From assembly GCA_024691985.1 (NCBI GenBank), contig JAILNC010000066.1:1-37746 (forward strand): a DNA stretch of 37,746 nt, written 5' to 3'. Within the stretch, counting starts at the first letter, position 1; every line of letters begins with the position of its first letter. Under the pieces are notes generated by a model, which searched no databases, was not told the DNA's origin, and saw nothing but the letters and a program-made list of their open reading frames with translations. The translations under genes were made by a program, and so were the position numbers. Below are positions 1-8,425 of the stretch, piece by piece. This DNA is from Oscillospiraceae bacterium. Its GTDB lineage: Bacteria > Bacillota > Clostridia > Oscillospirales > Oscillospiraceae.

Positions 1-1
1 G

Positions 2-2095
2 GGGAAGGCCGCCGCGAAGCCCGCGGCCCCCGCGGCGCAGCCCGCTCAGCAGCACGCCGCGCCCGCGCGGGAGAAGCCGAACAAGCCGCACACCCCGCGC
101 CAGGTCGCGGAGAAGCGCGTCGTGGATACGCGCGGCGGCGCTGCGGTCAACATCGAAAAGTACAACGAGAAGTTTGAAGATATGGCCGGCGCGAAGGCGA
201 ACAACAGCAACATGCGCCGCGGCAACAAGGAGAAGATCGGCAGCAAGTCCAAGCAGCAGCGGCCGACGGGTCCGCAGGCCTCCTCCGCCAAGCGGCGTCA
301 GGAGGAGCGCGACAAGATGAACCGCCTCCAGCTCGAGATCGCCAAAAAGCAGCCGCTCAAGGTCCAGATCCCGGACGAGATCAGCGTGGGCGAGCTCGCC
401 GTGCGCATGAAGAAGACCGCCTCCGAGGTCGTCAAGCAGCTGATGAAGCTCGGCGTCTTCGCCTCGGTCTCGGAGATCATCGACTACGACACCGCGGCGC
501 TGGTCGCGATGGAGCTCGGCTGCAAGGTCGAGAAGGAGGTCATCGTCACGGTGGAGGAGCGTCTGATCGACGACTCCGCCGACAAGGAGGAGGATCTCGT
601 CCCGCGCGCTCCGGTCGTGGTGGTCATGGGCCACGTTGACCACGGCAAGACCTCGCTGCTCGACTATATCCGCCACGCCAACGTCGCCTCGGGCGAGGCG
701 GGCGGCATCACCCAGCATATCGGCGCCTACACCGTTGAGATCAACGGCAGCCCGATCACCTTCCTCGACACCCCGGGCCACGAGGCCTTTACCTCCATGC
801 GCGCCCGCGGCGCCATGGTCACGGATATCGCCATCCTCGTCGTCGCGGCGGACGACGGCATCATGCCCCAGACCATTGAGTCCATCAACCACGCCAAGGC
901 CGCCAACATCCCGGTGGTCGTGGCCATCAACAAGATGGACACCGTCGGCGCCAATCCCGAGCGCATCAAGCAGCAGCTGACCGAGTACGACCTCGTCAGC
1001 GAAGAGTGGGGCGGCGACACGATCATCTGCCCGATCTCCGCCAAGACCGGCATGGGCATCGACGATCTGCTCGAAAACCTCGTCGTCCTGGCCGAGGTGC
1101 AGGAGCTGCGCGCCAACCCGAAGCGCGCCGCCCGCGGCGCCGTCATCGAGGCGCGCCTCGACAAGGGCCGCGGCCCGATCATGACCGTCCTCGTGCAAAA
1201 CGGCACCCTCAAGCTCGGCGACATCATCATCGCGGGCTCCAGCGTGGGCCGTGTGCGCACGATGATCAACGACAAGGGCCAGCGCGTGACCGAGGCCGGT
1301 CCCTCCACCCCGGTGGAGATCTCCGGCATGGACTCCGTGCCAAGCGCGGGCGACACCTTCAACGCCGTCAACGACGAGCGCATGGCGCGCGAGCTGGCCG
1401 AGGAGCGCCGCATCTCCAGCGCCGGCAACGCGCTGGCGGGCGCCAAAAAGGTCAGCCTGGACGATCTGTTCAGCCAGATCCAAGCCGGCGAGATGAAGAC
1501 CCTGAACATCATCGTCAAGGCCGACGTGCAGGGCTCCGCCGAGGCCGTCAAGTCCTCGCTCGAGAAGATCTCGAACGACGAGGTCCGCATCAAGGTCATC
1601 CACAGCGCCGTCGGCGCCATCAACGAGTCTGACGTCATGCTGGCCGCGACCTCCGGCGCGATCATCGTGGGCTTCAACGTCCGCCCGGACAACGCCGCCC
1701 GTGACAGCGCGGCCAGGAGCAAGGTCGACATGCGCATGTACCGCGTCATCTACGACTGCATCAACGAGATCGAGGCGGCCATGAAGGGCATGCTCGCGCC
1801 CAAGTACAAGGAGGTTGTCATCGGCCATGCCGAGGTGCGCGAAACCTACAAGGTCTCCAAGGTCGGCACCGTCTGCGGCTGCTACTGCACGGACGGCAAG
1901 ATCCAGCGCGGGTGCGAGGTGCGCGTGCTGCGCGACAACATCGTCATCCACGAGGGTGAGCTGGCCTCGCTGCGCCGTTTCAAGGACGACGTGAAGGAAG
2001 TCGCCAGCGGCTACGAGTGCGGCATGCAGATCGAAAAATTCAACGACATCAAGGTCGGCGACGTGATCGAGTGCTTCGTCATGGAGCAGATCTGA
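2..2095 (+). CDS. infB: Translation initiation factor IF-2 (5' truncated by window edge)
   Basis: IF-2 is the GTPase that places initiator fMet-tRNA on the 30S subunit and promotes subunit joining. The reading frame is open from the first bases of the window, so the start lies upstream; about 697 residues are visible. They begin with an Ala/Pro/Lys-rich linker, followed by an IF2_N domain (the stretch around [19 protein letters not shown]). The G domain then shows G1 GHVDHGKT, G2 GGITQHIG, G3 DTPGHEAF, G4 NKMD and G5 SAKTG, and is followed by the usual domain II and C-terminal C1/C2 regions, ending in FVMEQI. It is the first visible gene of the conserved infB-rbfA-nrnA-truB-ribF operon. A GTG within the linker at 122 could be read as a start, but the in-frame sequence upstream has the same linker composition, so truncation is preferred. 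Confidence 0.97.
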   Translation, partial: GKAAAKPAAPAAQPAQQHAAPAREKPNKPHTPRQVAEKRVVDTRGGAAVNIEKYNEKFEDMAGAKANNSNMRRGNKEKIGSKSKQQRPTGPQASSAKRRQEERDKMNRLQLEIAKKQPLKVQIPDEISVGELAVRMKKTASEVVKQLMKLGVFASVSEIIDYDTAALVAMELGCKVEKEVIVTVEERLIDDSADKEEDLVPRAPVVVVMGHVDHGKTSLLDYIRHANVASGEAGGITQHIGAYTVEINGSPITFLDTPGHEAFTSMRARGAMVTDIAILVVAADDGIMPQTIESINHAKAANIPVVVAINKMDTVGANPERIKQQLTEYDLVSEEWGGDTIICPISAKTGMGIDDLLENLVVLAEVQELRANPKRAARGAVIEARLDKGRGPIMTVLVQNGTLKLGDIIIAGSSVGRVRTMINDKGQRVTEAGPSTPVEISGMDSVPSAGDTFNAVNDERMARELAEERRISSAGNALAGAKKVSLDDLFSQIQAGEMKTLNIIVKADVQGSAEAVKSSLEKISNDEVRIKVIHSAVGAINESDVMLAATSGAIIVGFNVRPDNAARDSAARSKVDMRMYRVIYDCINEIEAAMKGMLAPKYKEVVIGHAEVRETYKVSKVGTVCGCYCTDGKIQRGCEVRVLRDNIVIHEGELASLRRFKDDVKEVASGYECGMQIEKFNDIKVGDVIECFVMEQI

Positions 2096-2120
2096 GGCGC
2101 GGACCCGAACGGGATCATAC

Positions 2121-2144
2121 GGACGCTTTTCCCCAAAGGCGTCC
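2121..2144 (+). other. Hairpin in the infB-rbfA gap
   Basis: A 10-bp stem (GGACGCTTTT paired with AAAGGCGTCC, one G-U pair) closes a CCCC loop, 25 nt after the infB stop and about 20 nt before the rbfA start. It is followed by GTTTGC rather than a real T-tract, so it looks more like an attenuator, processing site or mRNA-stability hairpin than a full terminator. This function is inference. Confidence 0.55.
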
Positions 2145-2164
2145 GTTTGCATGGAGAATACGAC

Positions 2165-2536
2165 ATGGCATCCAACAAAATCGGAAGAATCAACGACGAC
2201 ATCCAGCGCGTCCTGGCAGCGAAGCTGCGCGACGTGAAGGACCCGCGCGTGCAGCAGGGCATGATCAGCGTGACCCGGGTCGAGACCACGGGCGATCTGC
2301 GCTACTGCAAGGTCTGGCTGTCGGTGCTCGGACTGGAGAGCGAGAAGGAGTTCCGCAGGGGGCTCAAGTCCGCCTCCGGCTGGCTGCGCAGGGAGCTCGG
2401 GTCGACGCTCGACCTGCGCTACACGCCCGAGCTCGTGTTCGAGGTCGATCACAGCATCGAATACGGCGCGCATATCAGCGAGATGATCAATTCCCTCGAC
2501 ATCAGACATGACGGGGATGAGAACGATGAATTATAA
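2165..2536 (+). CDS. rbfA: 30S ribosome-binding factor A
   Basis: RbfA is a small KH-like protein that binds the immature 30S subunit and helps 16S rRNA 5'-end maturation. The protein of about 123 residues has the family layout: N-terminal RINDDIQRVLAAKLRDVKDPR, central SVTRVETTGDLRYCKVWLSV, and the LGSTLDLRYTPELVFEVD segment near the C terminus, with a short acidic tail. ATG at 2165 is chosen because GGAGAA at 2153-2158 sits 6 nt upstream. A TTG at 2147 would extend the protein by six residues but would place the start before this Shine-Dalgarno. Its 3' end overlaps the nrnA start, consistent with translational coupling in the operon. Confidence 0.95.
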   Translation: MASNKIGRINDDIQRVLAAKLRDVKDPRVQQGMISVTRVETTGDLRYCKVWLSVLGLESEKEFRRGLKSASGWLRRELGSTLDLRYTPELVFEVDHSIEYGAHISEMINSLDIRHDGDENDEL

Positions 2537-3461
2537 ACAATGTGCAAAGCTCCTGCTGACGCATGAGAACATCCTCATCGTCACGCATCGGAACCCGGAC
2601 GGCGACACCGTCGGCAGCGCGGCGGCGCTGTGCAGCGCTCTCCGCCGCGCGGGCAGGACGGCCTGGCTGTACCCGAATCCCCAGATCGCGGGGAAGCTGC
2701 TCGAGTATTGCGGCTGCTTTTTCGCGCCCGGGGGCTTCACGCCGAAGTACGTCGTCTCTGTGGACGTGGCGGAGCAGACGCTTTTCCCGGACGGCTTTGC
2801 GGGCGCGGTGGACCTGTGCGTCGACCACCATCCCTCCAACAGCGGCTTTGCGGCCGAGAGCTTCGTCAAGCCCGAGAAGGCCTCCTGCGCCGAACTCGTG
2901 CTCGAGCTAATCCTGAACATCAACACGGAGCTGACAGCGCAAGAGGCGACGCTTCTCTACATCGGCCTGTCCACGGACACCGGCTGCTTCCTGTACGCAA
3001 ACACCAACGCCGCCGCCTTTCGCGCCGCGGCGGAGCTGCTGCGCTTCGGGGCGGACAGTCAGGAGATCAACCAGCGCTTTTTCCGCAAGGTCTCGCCCGC
3101 GCGTCTGAAGCTGGAGAGCATGATCTACGGCTCGCTGCGCTTTTACCGGGACGGGCAGATCACCGTGGCCTGCGTGACGCGGGAGATGATCGAAAAATCC
3201 GGCGTCACGGACGATGAGCTCGACGATCTGGCGGGTCTGGCCGGCCGGGCCGAGGGCAGCGAGCTGAGCATCACCATACGCGAGCTGAAGGACGGGACCA
3301 GCAAGGTCTCCGTCCGCTCCTCCGACAAGGTCAGCAGCTGCGCGATCTGCGAGGTCTTCGGCGGCGGCGGCCATGTCCGCGCCTCCGGCTGCACCATCTA
3401 CGGCGACGCGGAGAAGGCGCGCGAGATGCTGCTGAACGTGATCGACGAGGTCTGGAAATGA
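2526..3461 (+). CDS. nrnA: DHH/DHHA1 family phosphoesterase, NrnA-like nanoRNase/pAp phosphatase
   Basis: The DHH-family motifs are clear. VTHRNPDGDTVGSA near the N terminus provides metal ligands (H21, D25, D27 from the chosen start), the SVDVAEQ segment follows, and VDHHPSN is the DHH signature. A C-terminal DHHA1 domain carries the GGGGHVRASG substrate-binding loop. NrnA proteins degrade 2-5 nt RNA fragments and dephosphorylate pAp. The length of about 311 residues fits NrnA. Three in-frame ATGs lie at 2508, 2517 and 2526; 2526 is preferred because GGGGATGAG lies just upstream and the MNYKQ start matches family N termini. It overlaps the end of rbfA and shares an ATGA overlap with truB. 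The position between rbfA and truB is typical of Firmicutes. Confidence 0.93.
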   Translation: MNYKQCAKLLLTHENILIVTHRNPDGDTVGSAAALCSALRRAGRTAWLYPNPQIAGKLLEYCGCFFAPGGFTPKYVVSVDVAEQTLFPDGFAGAVDLCVDHHPSNSGFAAESFVKPEKASCAELVLELILNINTELTAQEATLLYIGLSTDTGCFLYANTNAAAFRAAAELLRFGADSQEINQRFFRKVSPARLKLESMIYGSLRFYRDGQITVACVTREMIEKSGVTDDELDDLAGLAGRAEGSELSITIRELKDGTSKVSVRSSDKVSSCAICEVFGGGGHVRASGCTIYGDAEKAREMLLNVIDEVWK

Positions 3462-4327
3462 ACGGCATCCTCCTGGTCGACAAGGAGCAGGGCTGGACAA
3501 GCAGCGACGTTGTCGTCAAGCTCAAGGGCGTCCTGCGCCAGCGCCGCGTCGGCCATGCGGGGACGCTCGACCCGATGGCGACGGGGCTTCTGGTCGTCTT
3601 CGCGGGCCGCGCGACCCGCGCGGTGGAATTTGCCGAACGGGATTCCAAGCGCTATCTCGCCTCGCTGCGCCTCGGCCTCGTCACCGACACCCAGGATATC
3701 TGGGGCACGGTGCTGGACAGGCGCCCGGCGGACGTGGACCGGGAGGCGCTGGAGGCTGTGCTCGCCCGCTTTCGGGGCGAGCAGGAGCAGCTTCCGCCCA
3801 TGTACTCCGCCCTCAAGGTCGGCGGGAAAAAGCTCTGTGACGTCGCGCGGCGCGGCGGCGAGCTGGAACGGAAGCCCCGCCGCATCACCGTCCATGCGCT
3901 CGAGCTTCTCGGCCGGGACGGGGAGGACTGGCTTCTGGATATCCGCTGCTCCAAGGGGACCTATGTCCGCACCCTCTGCCACGATATCGGCGCGGCTCTG
4001 GGCTGCGGCGGCTGCATGAGCGCGCTGCGCCGCGTCGAGGCCGGCGGCTTCTCGGTGGAGGACGCGCTGAAGATCGGCGAGATCCAAGCCCTCGCGGACG
4101 CGGGGGAACTGGAAGACCGGCTCCTGCCGGTGGACAGCCTGTTTGCCGACAGACCGGCATGCCGCGTCACACCGGAGGAGGAGCGCAAGCTGCGCTGCGG
4201 GAGCGTCTTCCCGACTTCTCTGCCGGACGGGGAATACCGCGTCTATGGCGAAAACGGCTCCTTCCTCATGCTCGGCCGCTGTGAGCGCGGCGGCATGCAT
4301 ACCGTAAAGAGCTTCTTCGAGGTATAG
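3458..4327 (+). CDS. truB: tRNA pseudouridine(55) synthase
   Basis: TruB isomerises U55 to pseudouridine in the T-loop of nearly all tRNAs. The N terminus NGILLVDKEQGWTSSDVV is followed by RRVGHAGTLDPMATGLL, in which the catalytic aspartate is D38. Further family segments are KRYLASLRLGLVTDTQD, the PPMYSALKVGGKKL loop and RCSKGTYVRTLCHDIG. The 289 residues match bacterial TruB with a short C-terminal extension. The start overlaps the nrnA stop as ATGA, so the two are translationally coupled; ribF follows after 6 nt. Confidence 0.97.
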   Translation: MNGILLVDKEQGWTSSDVVVKLKGVLRQRRVGHAGTLDPMATGLLVVFAGRATRAVEFAERDSKRYLASLRLGLVTDTQDIWGTVLDRRPADVDREALEAVLARFRGEQEQLPPMYSALKVGGKKLCDVARRGGELERKPRRITVHALELLGRDGEDWLLDIRCSKGTYVRTLCHDIGAALGCGGCMSALRRVEAGGFSVEDALKIGEIQALADAGELEDRLLPVDSLFADRPACRVTPEEERKLRCGSVFPTSLPDGEYRVYGENGSFLMLGRCERGGMHTVKSFFEV

Positions 4328-4333
4328 GCCTTC

Positions 4334-5230
4334 ATGATCAAACGATGCATTGCACTTGGCTTTTTTGACGGCGTACATATCGGCCACGGCGAGCTGCTCA
4401 AACGCGTGTGCGTGCGCTCTGCCGAAATCGGCGCGACGCCCTCGGTGCTGAGCTTCGACGTCCACCCCGACACGCTGGTGTTCGGCAAGGAGGTCAAGCT
4501 GCTCAACAGCTCTCTCAGCCGCGAGGAGATCATCCGCCGTCTGTACGGCATCGACAATGTCGTCTTCATCCACTTCAATCAGCATACCATGCGCATGCCC
4601 TGGCAGCAGTTTGCCGAGGCGCTGATCGAGGAGCTCAGCGTGGCCTGGATCGTGGTCGGGCACGACTTCTGCTTCGGCTACCGCGGCGAGGGCACGGCGG
4701 AAAAGCTCAAAGACTACTGCGCAGCGCGCGGCGTCGGCTGCGACGTCATCCCGCCCGTCATGCTGGACGGCCGCGTCGTAAGCTCCAGCTACATCCGCAC
4801 CCTCGTCGAGGCGGGGGACATGGAGCAGGCGCGGCGTTATCTGGGCCACCCCCATACCCTGCTGGACACGGTGCATTCCGGCTATCAGCTCGGCACGAAG
4901 ATGGGCGCGCCGACCATCAACATGCGCTTTCCCGAGGGCGTGATCGTCCCGCGGCACGGCGTGTACGCGGCGAAGGTCTACCTCGAGGACGGCTCGGAGC
5001 ATGTCGCGGTGACCAACGTGGGCGTGCGGCCCACGGTCAGCGCGGGCGAGAGCGTCTCCGTGGAGAGTCATCTGCTCCGCTATTCGGGCAATCTCTACGG
5101 ACGGCAGGCGCGGCTGGACTTTTACGGCTTTCTCAGGCCGGAAAAGAAATTTGCAGACTATGAGGAGCTCTCCGCGCAGATCCGAAAGGATGCGCAGGCG
5201 GCGGGCGCCTATTTTGAACAACATAGCTGA
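4334..5230 (+). CDS. ribF: Bifunctional riboflavin kinase / FAD synthetase
   Basis: RibF converts riboflavin to FMN and then to FAD. The N-terminal adenylyltransferase half shows GFFDGVHIGH (nucleotide-binding HxGH-type motif), a conserved VGHDFCFGYRGEG segment and SSSYIR. The C-terminal kinase half shows GYQLGTKMGAPTINM and VTNVGVRPTV, then VESHLL in place of the usual ETH-type segment, then LYGRQARLDFYGFLRPEKKF. At 298 residues it has the usual length. It begins 6 nt after truB and closes the conserved cluster; only a weak AGG precedes the start, so translation may depend on coupling to truB. Confidence 0.95.
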   Translation: MIKRCIALGFFDGVHIGHGELLKRVCVRSAEIGATPSVLSFDVHPDTLVFGKEVKLLNSSLSREEIIRRLYGIDNVVFIHFNQHTMRMPWQQFAEALIEELSVAWIVVGHDFCFGYRGEGTAEKLKDYCAARGVGCDVIPPVMLDGRVVSSSYIRTLVEAGDMEQARRYLGHPHTLLDTVHSGYQLGTKMGAPTINMRFPEGVIVPRHGVYAAKVYLEDGSEHVAVTNVGVRPTVSAGESVSVESHLLRYSGNLYGRQARLDFYGFLRPEKKFADYEELSAQIRKDAQAAGAYFEQHS

Positions 5231-5275
5231 AAGAGTCTCATCAAAAAAGAATCGCAACAGAAAGGGGAAACGATC

Positions 5276-6148
5276 ATGAGCGAAGCAAACAGCACCCCGG
5301 TGCAGGAGAAACCGAAGAAAAAGAAGCGCCATCTCTGGTGGCTGAACCTGCTGCTGGCTGTGGCCGTGTTCGCCGGAGGCGTGGTTCTCGGCCTGAAGCT
5401 GCCCGGCATGCCGCTGCCCTATGAGCTGGTGGAGCGCTATTTCCCGCAGCTCACCGCGCAGTCCGGCGCCGTGGCGACGGCTGCTGTGGAGCCGGTCAAG
5501 GCCAATGCGGAGGAGCTTCCGGTTGCGGCGCAGCCCGTCGCGACGCCTGCCCCGACCCAGGCGCCGAAGCCTGTAGAGACCCCCGCGCCGGTGGAGACGG
5601 TAAAGCCTGAGGAACCGGCGGAAGAGAAGACGGAGGCCGAGCCGGCTGAATCCGTCGAAGAGGCCGAGCCCGCCGAAGAGGCCGAGCCGACTGAATCCGT
5701 CGAAGAGGCCGAGCCCGCCGAGCCCGCCGAAGAGACCGAGCCTGAGTCTGTCGCGACCGTCGGAGGTTTTGACGCGCCCACCGACATCACGGAAGAACAG
5801 GCGGCGTCTGCGCAGGATGAGCCTGCCGAAGACGAGGCAAAGCCCGCTTTCATCGGCCTGGATGCGGCGCTCAATGCGGCGCTCGAGCATGCGAAGCTCC
5901 GTGAGAACGAGGCGGAGGTCTACGGCGTTTACAAAAGCACCAATGTGGATACCATCGTGTATGTGGTGGAGTTTTCCGCAAAGGACATGGACTATGTGTA
6001 CATGATCAACGCCGAGTCCGGCGAGGTCGAGGGGTGGCAGAAATCCCGCTCCTTCTGGGATATGGAGGGCTATGATTCCATTTTCCCCGAGACCTACGGC
6101 TTCACGTTCAAAACAGAGGACGGCGGGAACGACAACCAGGCGATCTGA
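5276..6148 (+). CDS. Membrane-anchored PepSY-domain protein with Pro/Glu/Ala repeat linker
   Basis: The 290-residue protein starts with a Lys-rich cytoplasmic stretch and one hydrophobic segment (about residues 19-42), so it is probably anchored with its C terminus outside. The linker is low-complexity Pro/Ala/Glu/Val sequence containing a 15-residue repeat. The C-terminal part (about residues 193-260) resembles a PepSY domain: an IGLDAALNAALEHA helix followed by strands ending in YVYMINAESGEVEGW. PepSY domains are often found in extracellular protease inhibitors or propeptides; the function here is unknown. AAAGGGG at 5261-5267 is a good ribosome binding site. The gene lies 45 nt after ribF and may be carried by its transcript. 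A 6-bp GC hairpin (6154-6171) lies just after its stop. Confidence 0.8.
   Translation: MSEANSTPVQEKPKKKKRHLWWLNLLLAVAVFAGGVVLGLKLPGMPLPYELVERYFPQLTAQSGAVATAAVEPVKANAEELPVAAQPVATPAPTQAPKPVETPAPVETVKPEEPAEEKTEAEPAESVEEAEPAEEAEPTESVEEAEPAEPAEETEPESVATVGGFDAPTDITEEQAASAQDEPAEDEAKPAFIGLDAALNAALEHAKLRENEAEVYGVYKSTNVDTIVYVVEFSAKDMDYVYMINAESGEVEGWQKSRSFWDMEGYDSIFPETYGFTFKTEDGGNDNQAI
5646..5735 (+). repeat. 45-bp in-frame tandem repeat (2 copies)
   Basis: Two adjacent 45-bp units start at 5646 and 5691, each beginning CTGAATCCGTCGAAGAGGCC. They encode 15 residues of the acidic Pro/Glu/Ala linker in the PepSY protein. Near-identity at the DNA level indicates recent duplication. Shorter GAGCCCGCC units continue beyond the second copy, so the linker length is probably variable between strains. 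Confidence 0.8.
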
Positions 6149-6198
6149 CGCCCGGCCGGAAAAGCCCGGCCACAGGGAAATGCTGAGGAGGGTGCCCC

Positions 6199-7254
6199 AT
6201 GATGAATCTCATACCGGCACTGGCGATCCTGCTTGCCCTGTGGGGCTGTCGGCCTGTCAGACCGCTGACCGCGCTTGACCGCGATTCGCTCTCACCGGAG
6301 CGCTGCCTCTCGCTGCGCGGGATCGTCGCGATGGTGCCCATACTCCATCATCTCGCGCAGAACACCGAGTCGGGCGCCCTGCTGCATTTCTATCTGTACT
6401 TTGGCCCGCCGCATATGTCTGTTTTCTTCTTCCTTTCGGGCTACGGACTGATGCGCAGCATGATGAAGAAAAGCGGATACGGACGCGGCTTCATCCTGCG
6501 CCATGTACCGCCGCTTGCCGCGCTGCTGCTTGCGGTGCTCTGCCTGTTTTCCCTGCTGCATGCGGCCATGTCCGACCCGATCGGCGTGCCGGAGCTGTTC
6601 ATGAGGATCTTTTCCGACGATCTGATCATGGTGATCTACTGGTATATGCTGGTATTGATCCTGTTCTATGTCGCCTTCGGTCTGCTTGCACGCCTTTTTC
6701 CCGGCCAGCCGAAGAAAGTGCTCGTCGGCATGGTGCTCTTCTGCCTTGCCTATCAGGGGATCTGCTTTGCCCGTCTTGTCGGACAGTGGTGGTATTTCAA
6801 CTGCCAGCTTATGCCGATTGGCATGGCCTGGGCCCTGTATGAGGAAAAGATCGACGCCTTTTTGGAGAGGTTCTGGCTGCCGGCCGTGCTTTTCTGCGCC
6901 GTGGGCTATGCCTGCCTCTATCAGTTCTTCGACGCGATCTTTGCCCTCGCGCCCGGCTACGCCATGCGCTTTGCGATCCTGGCGGCAAGCAACGTCCTGT
7001 TCTGCGGCGTTGTGATCCTGATGATGAAAAAGCTGTACATCGGAAACGGCGTTCTCCGTTTTCTGGGTTCGGTCTCGCTGGAGCTGTACCTGCTGCAGGG
7101 ACCGATGCTGCTGCTTTTCCACAGCCCGCTGATCTGGATCGAGAACGAATTCGTCTATGCGCTTGCCGTGATCGCGTCCACCGTTGCGCTGTCGGCGCTG
7201 GTCCATCCGCTCTACACCGCCGCGGTCAGGCGGTACAGAAAAAAGATCGCATAA
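6199..7254 (+). CDS. Acyltransferase-3 family membrane protein
   Basis: This 351-residue polytopic membrane protein resembles the acyltransferase-3 (OafA/OatA/NolL) family, which O-acylates surface polysaccharides, peptidoglycan or small molecules. The family's N-terminal pattern is visible as SLRGIVAMVPILHHL (R40, H50/H51), followed by HMSVFFFLSGYGL. About ten hydrophobic segments follow. There is no extracellular SGNH hydrolase domain, so it is the short form. AGGAGGG lies just upstream of ATGATG at 6199. The gene ends in a bidirectional terminator, and no separate promoter is evident, so it may be transcribed with the PepSY gene. The substrate cannot be read from sequence. Confidence 0.82.
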   Translation: MMNLIPALAILLALWGCRPVRPLTALDRDSLSPERCLSLRGIVAMVPILHHLAQNTESGALLHFYLYFGPPHMSVFFFLSGYGLMRSMMKKSGYGRGFILRHVPPLAALLLAVLCLFSLLHAAMSDPIGVPELFMRIFSDDLIMVIYWYMLVLILFYVAFGLLARLFPGQPKKVLVGMVLFCLAYQGICFARLVGQWWYFNCQLMPIGMAWALYEEKIDAFLERFWLPAVLFCAVGYACLYQFFDAIFALAPGYAMRFAILAASNVLFCGVVILMMKKLYIGNGVLRFLGSVSLELYLLQGPMLLLFHSPLIWIENEFVYALAVIASTVALSALVHPLYTAAVRRYRKKIA

Positions 7255-7286
7255 AAAATGAGCCGCTTCGTGCGGCTCACTTTTTT
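7253..7286. terminator. Bidirectional intrinsic terminator
   Basis: An 8-bp stem TGAGCCGC / GCGGCTCA (7259-7266 and 7272-7279) with loop TTCGT is flanked by six A on the left and six T on the right. It can therefore stop transcription from both the acyltransferase (plus) and the convergent exonuclease (minus). The left A-run overlaps the TAA stop at 7252-7254. Confidence 0.9.
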
Positions 7287-7290
7287 GCGA

Positions 7291-8277
7291 TCATTTTCCG
7301 GCGGGGCGGTTTTTCCGGGAGGAGTGGCTGCGGCTGCGGCGCCGCGCCTGCGAGGCTTTGGATTTATAGAAGCTCAGCATGTCCTCGTCCGCCTCGTAGA
7401 CGAGCTTGTTAGCGCTCCAGACGTCGCTGTCCTTGCCCTTGCGGCACTTGACGCGCACAAGGTAATTGCCGTGCTCGGGGCAGGCGTAGAGATTCATGTA
7501 GCGGTGGTCGCCCTGGTTAATCCATTTGAGACCCGAAATCGCACTGCCGCAGGCCGGGCACGAGAGCTCGGAGACCCGGGGATCGGCAAAGACGGCCGAC
7601 TTGCTCTCGAAGCCGTCGAAGCACTCGTGGAGCAGAGTGTCAGGCCCGTCGTTCTCCGCGGGCGGTTTGTAGTTCGGCATCCTTGCAGCGAGAATGCGCG
7701 CCGCGTCGTCGTACATGCGCAGCCCCTCCTCCATATCGAGGCGGGAGGCGATGAGCGCGGTGTTGTAGGCGTCGCCGAGCGCGTCGTGGGCGATGCGCGT
7801 CTGCTCGATCTCAAAATGCTCCATCGCGCTGGCGAGCGACTTCTGATTCTTGTCGCCGCCGGTCTGGAGATTGTAGATCATCTGCAGGTTGACCCAGCCG
7901 GAGATCCAGTCCCAGTCCAGATCGTGGATGATGATGTTCTGCTCCATGATGCGCTGGTCGTCGCAGCCCCAGGTGATGAAGGTGGCGTCGTCGCCGCACC
8001 AGGCGCGGAACTGCTCCATGGCCTCCGCGAAGGGGACGCCGCGCGCAAGCCGCTCCCGGTCAAAGCCGGTGATTTTCTTGACCTTGTAATGCATCCGGCG
8101 GAAGTACACGGGCTTGACGTCGATGGTGAATTCCTCGCCGGGGCGCATGTCCCCGGTGAGCTTGACCGCGCCGATCTCGATGATCTCCCCGCCGAGATGG
8201 ATCGGGAGCTTATTGAAAACGGAGGATTTGGAACTCATGGCCTGATTCCATTCCAGATCCACCACAATATAATTCAT
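7291..8277 (-). CDS. DEDDh 3'-5' exonuclease with C-terminal zinc-ribbon-like extension
   Basis: The N-terminal ~200 residues form an RNase T/DnaQ-type DEDDh exonuclease: VVDLEWN (D7, E9), GCDDQRIMEQN (D106/D107) and IAHDALGDAYNTA (H164, D169). This resembles KapD/ERI-1-like proteins acting on RNA or DNA 3' ends; the substrate is unknown. After the catalytic domain comes a Cys-rich module (CPACG ... CPEHGNYLVRVKC) that could bind zinc, then a strongly basic Ser/Arg/Lys tail suited to nucleic-acid binding. The start ATG at 8277 is preceded on the minus strand by AAAGGAAAAG. The gene is convergent to the acyltransferase and divergent from murF. Confidence 0.88.
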   Translation of the reverse strand: MNYIVVDLEWNQAMSSKSSVFNKLPIHLGGEIIEIGAVKLTGDMRPGEEFTIDVKPVYFRRMHYKVKKITGFDRERLARGVPFAEAMEQFRAWCGDDATFITWGCDDQRIMEQNIIIHDLDWDWISGWVNLQMIYNLQTGGDKNQKSLASAMEHFEIEQTRIAHDALGDAYNTALIASRLDMEEGLRMYDDAARILAARMPNYKPPAENDGPDTLLHECFDGFESKSAVFADPRVSELSCPACGSAISGLKWINQGDHRYMNLYACPEHGNYLVRVKCRKGKDSDVWSANKLVYEADEDMLSFYKSKASQARRRSRSHSSRKNRPAGK

Positions 8278-8367
8278 AGCACTTTTCCTTTATCTTAAGA
8301 GTAAGCGCTGATAGTATAACACAAGCGCAGCGTTTCTGCACCCCTTTTTTGCGAAAAGAAAAACTTT

Positions 8368-8396
8368 TTGCGTGTTGCCGGGGCATATGGTATACT
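8368..8396 (+). promoter_or_regulatory. Sigma-A-type promoter for murF
   Basis: TTGCGT (8368-8373), a 17-nt spacer and TATACT (8391-8396) lie 30 nt before the murF start. In the same gap the minus strand also has TATACT (8313-8318 read in reverse), a possible -10 for the exonuclease but with a poor -35. Confidence 0.65.
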
Positions 8397-8425
8397 GTGG
8401 ACTGTAAGCAAAGGGAGATGATTGC

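Noticed and set aside
6154-6171. GGCCGG hairpin between the PepSY and acyltransferase genes as a terminator
   Set aside because: The stem is only 6 bp and is followed by ACAGGGAAA, with no T-tract.
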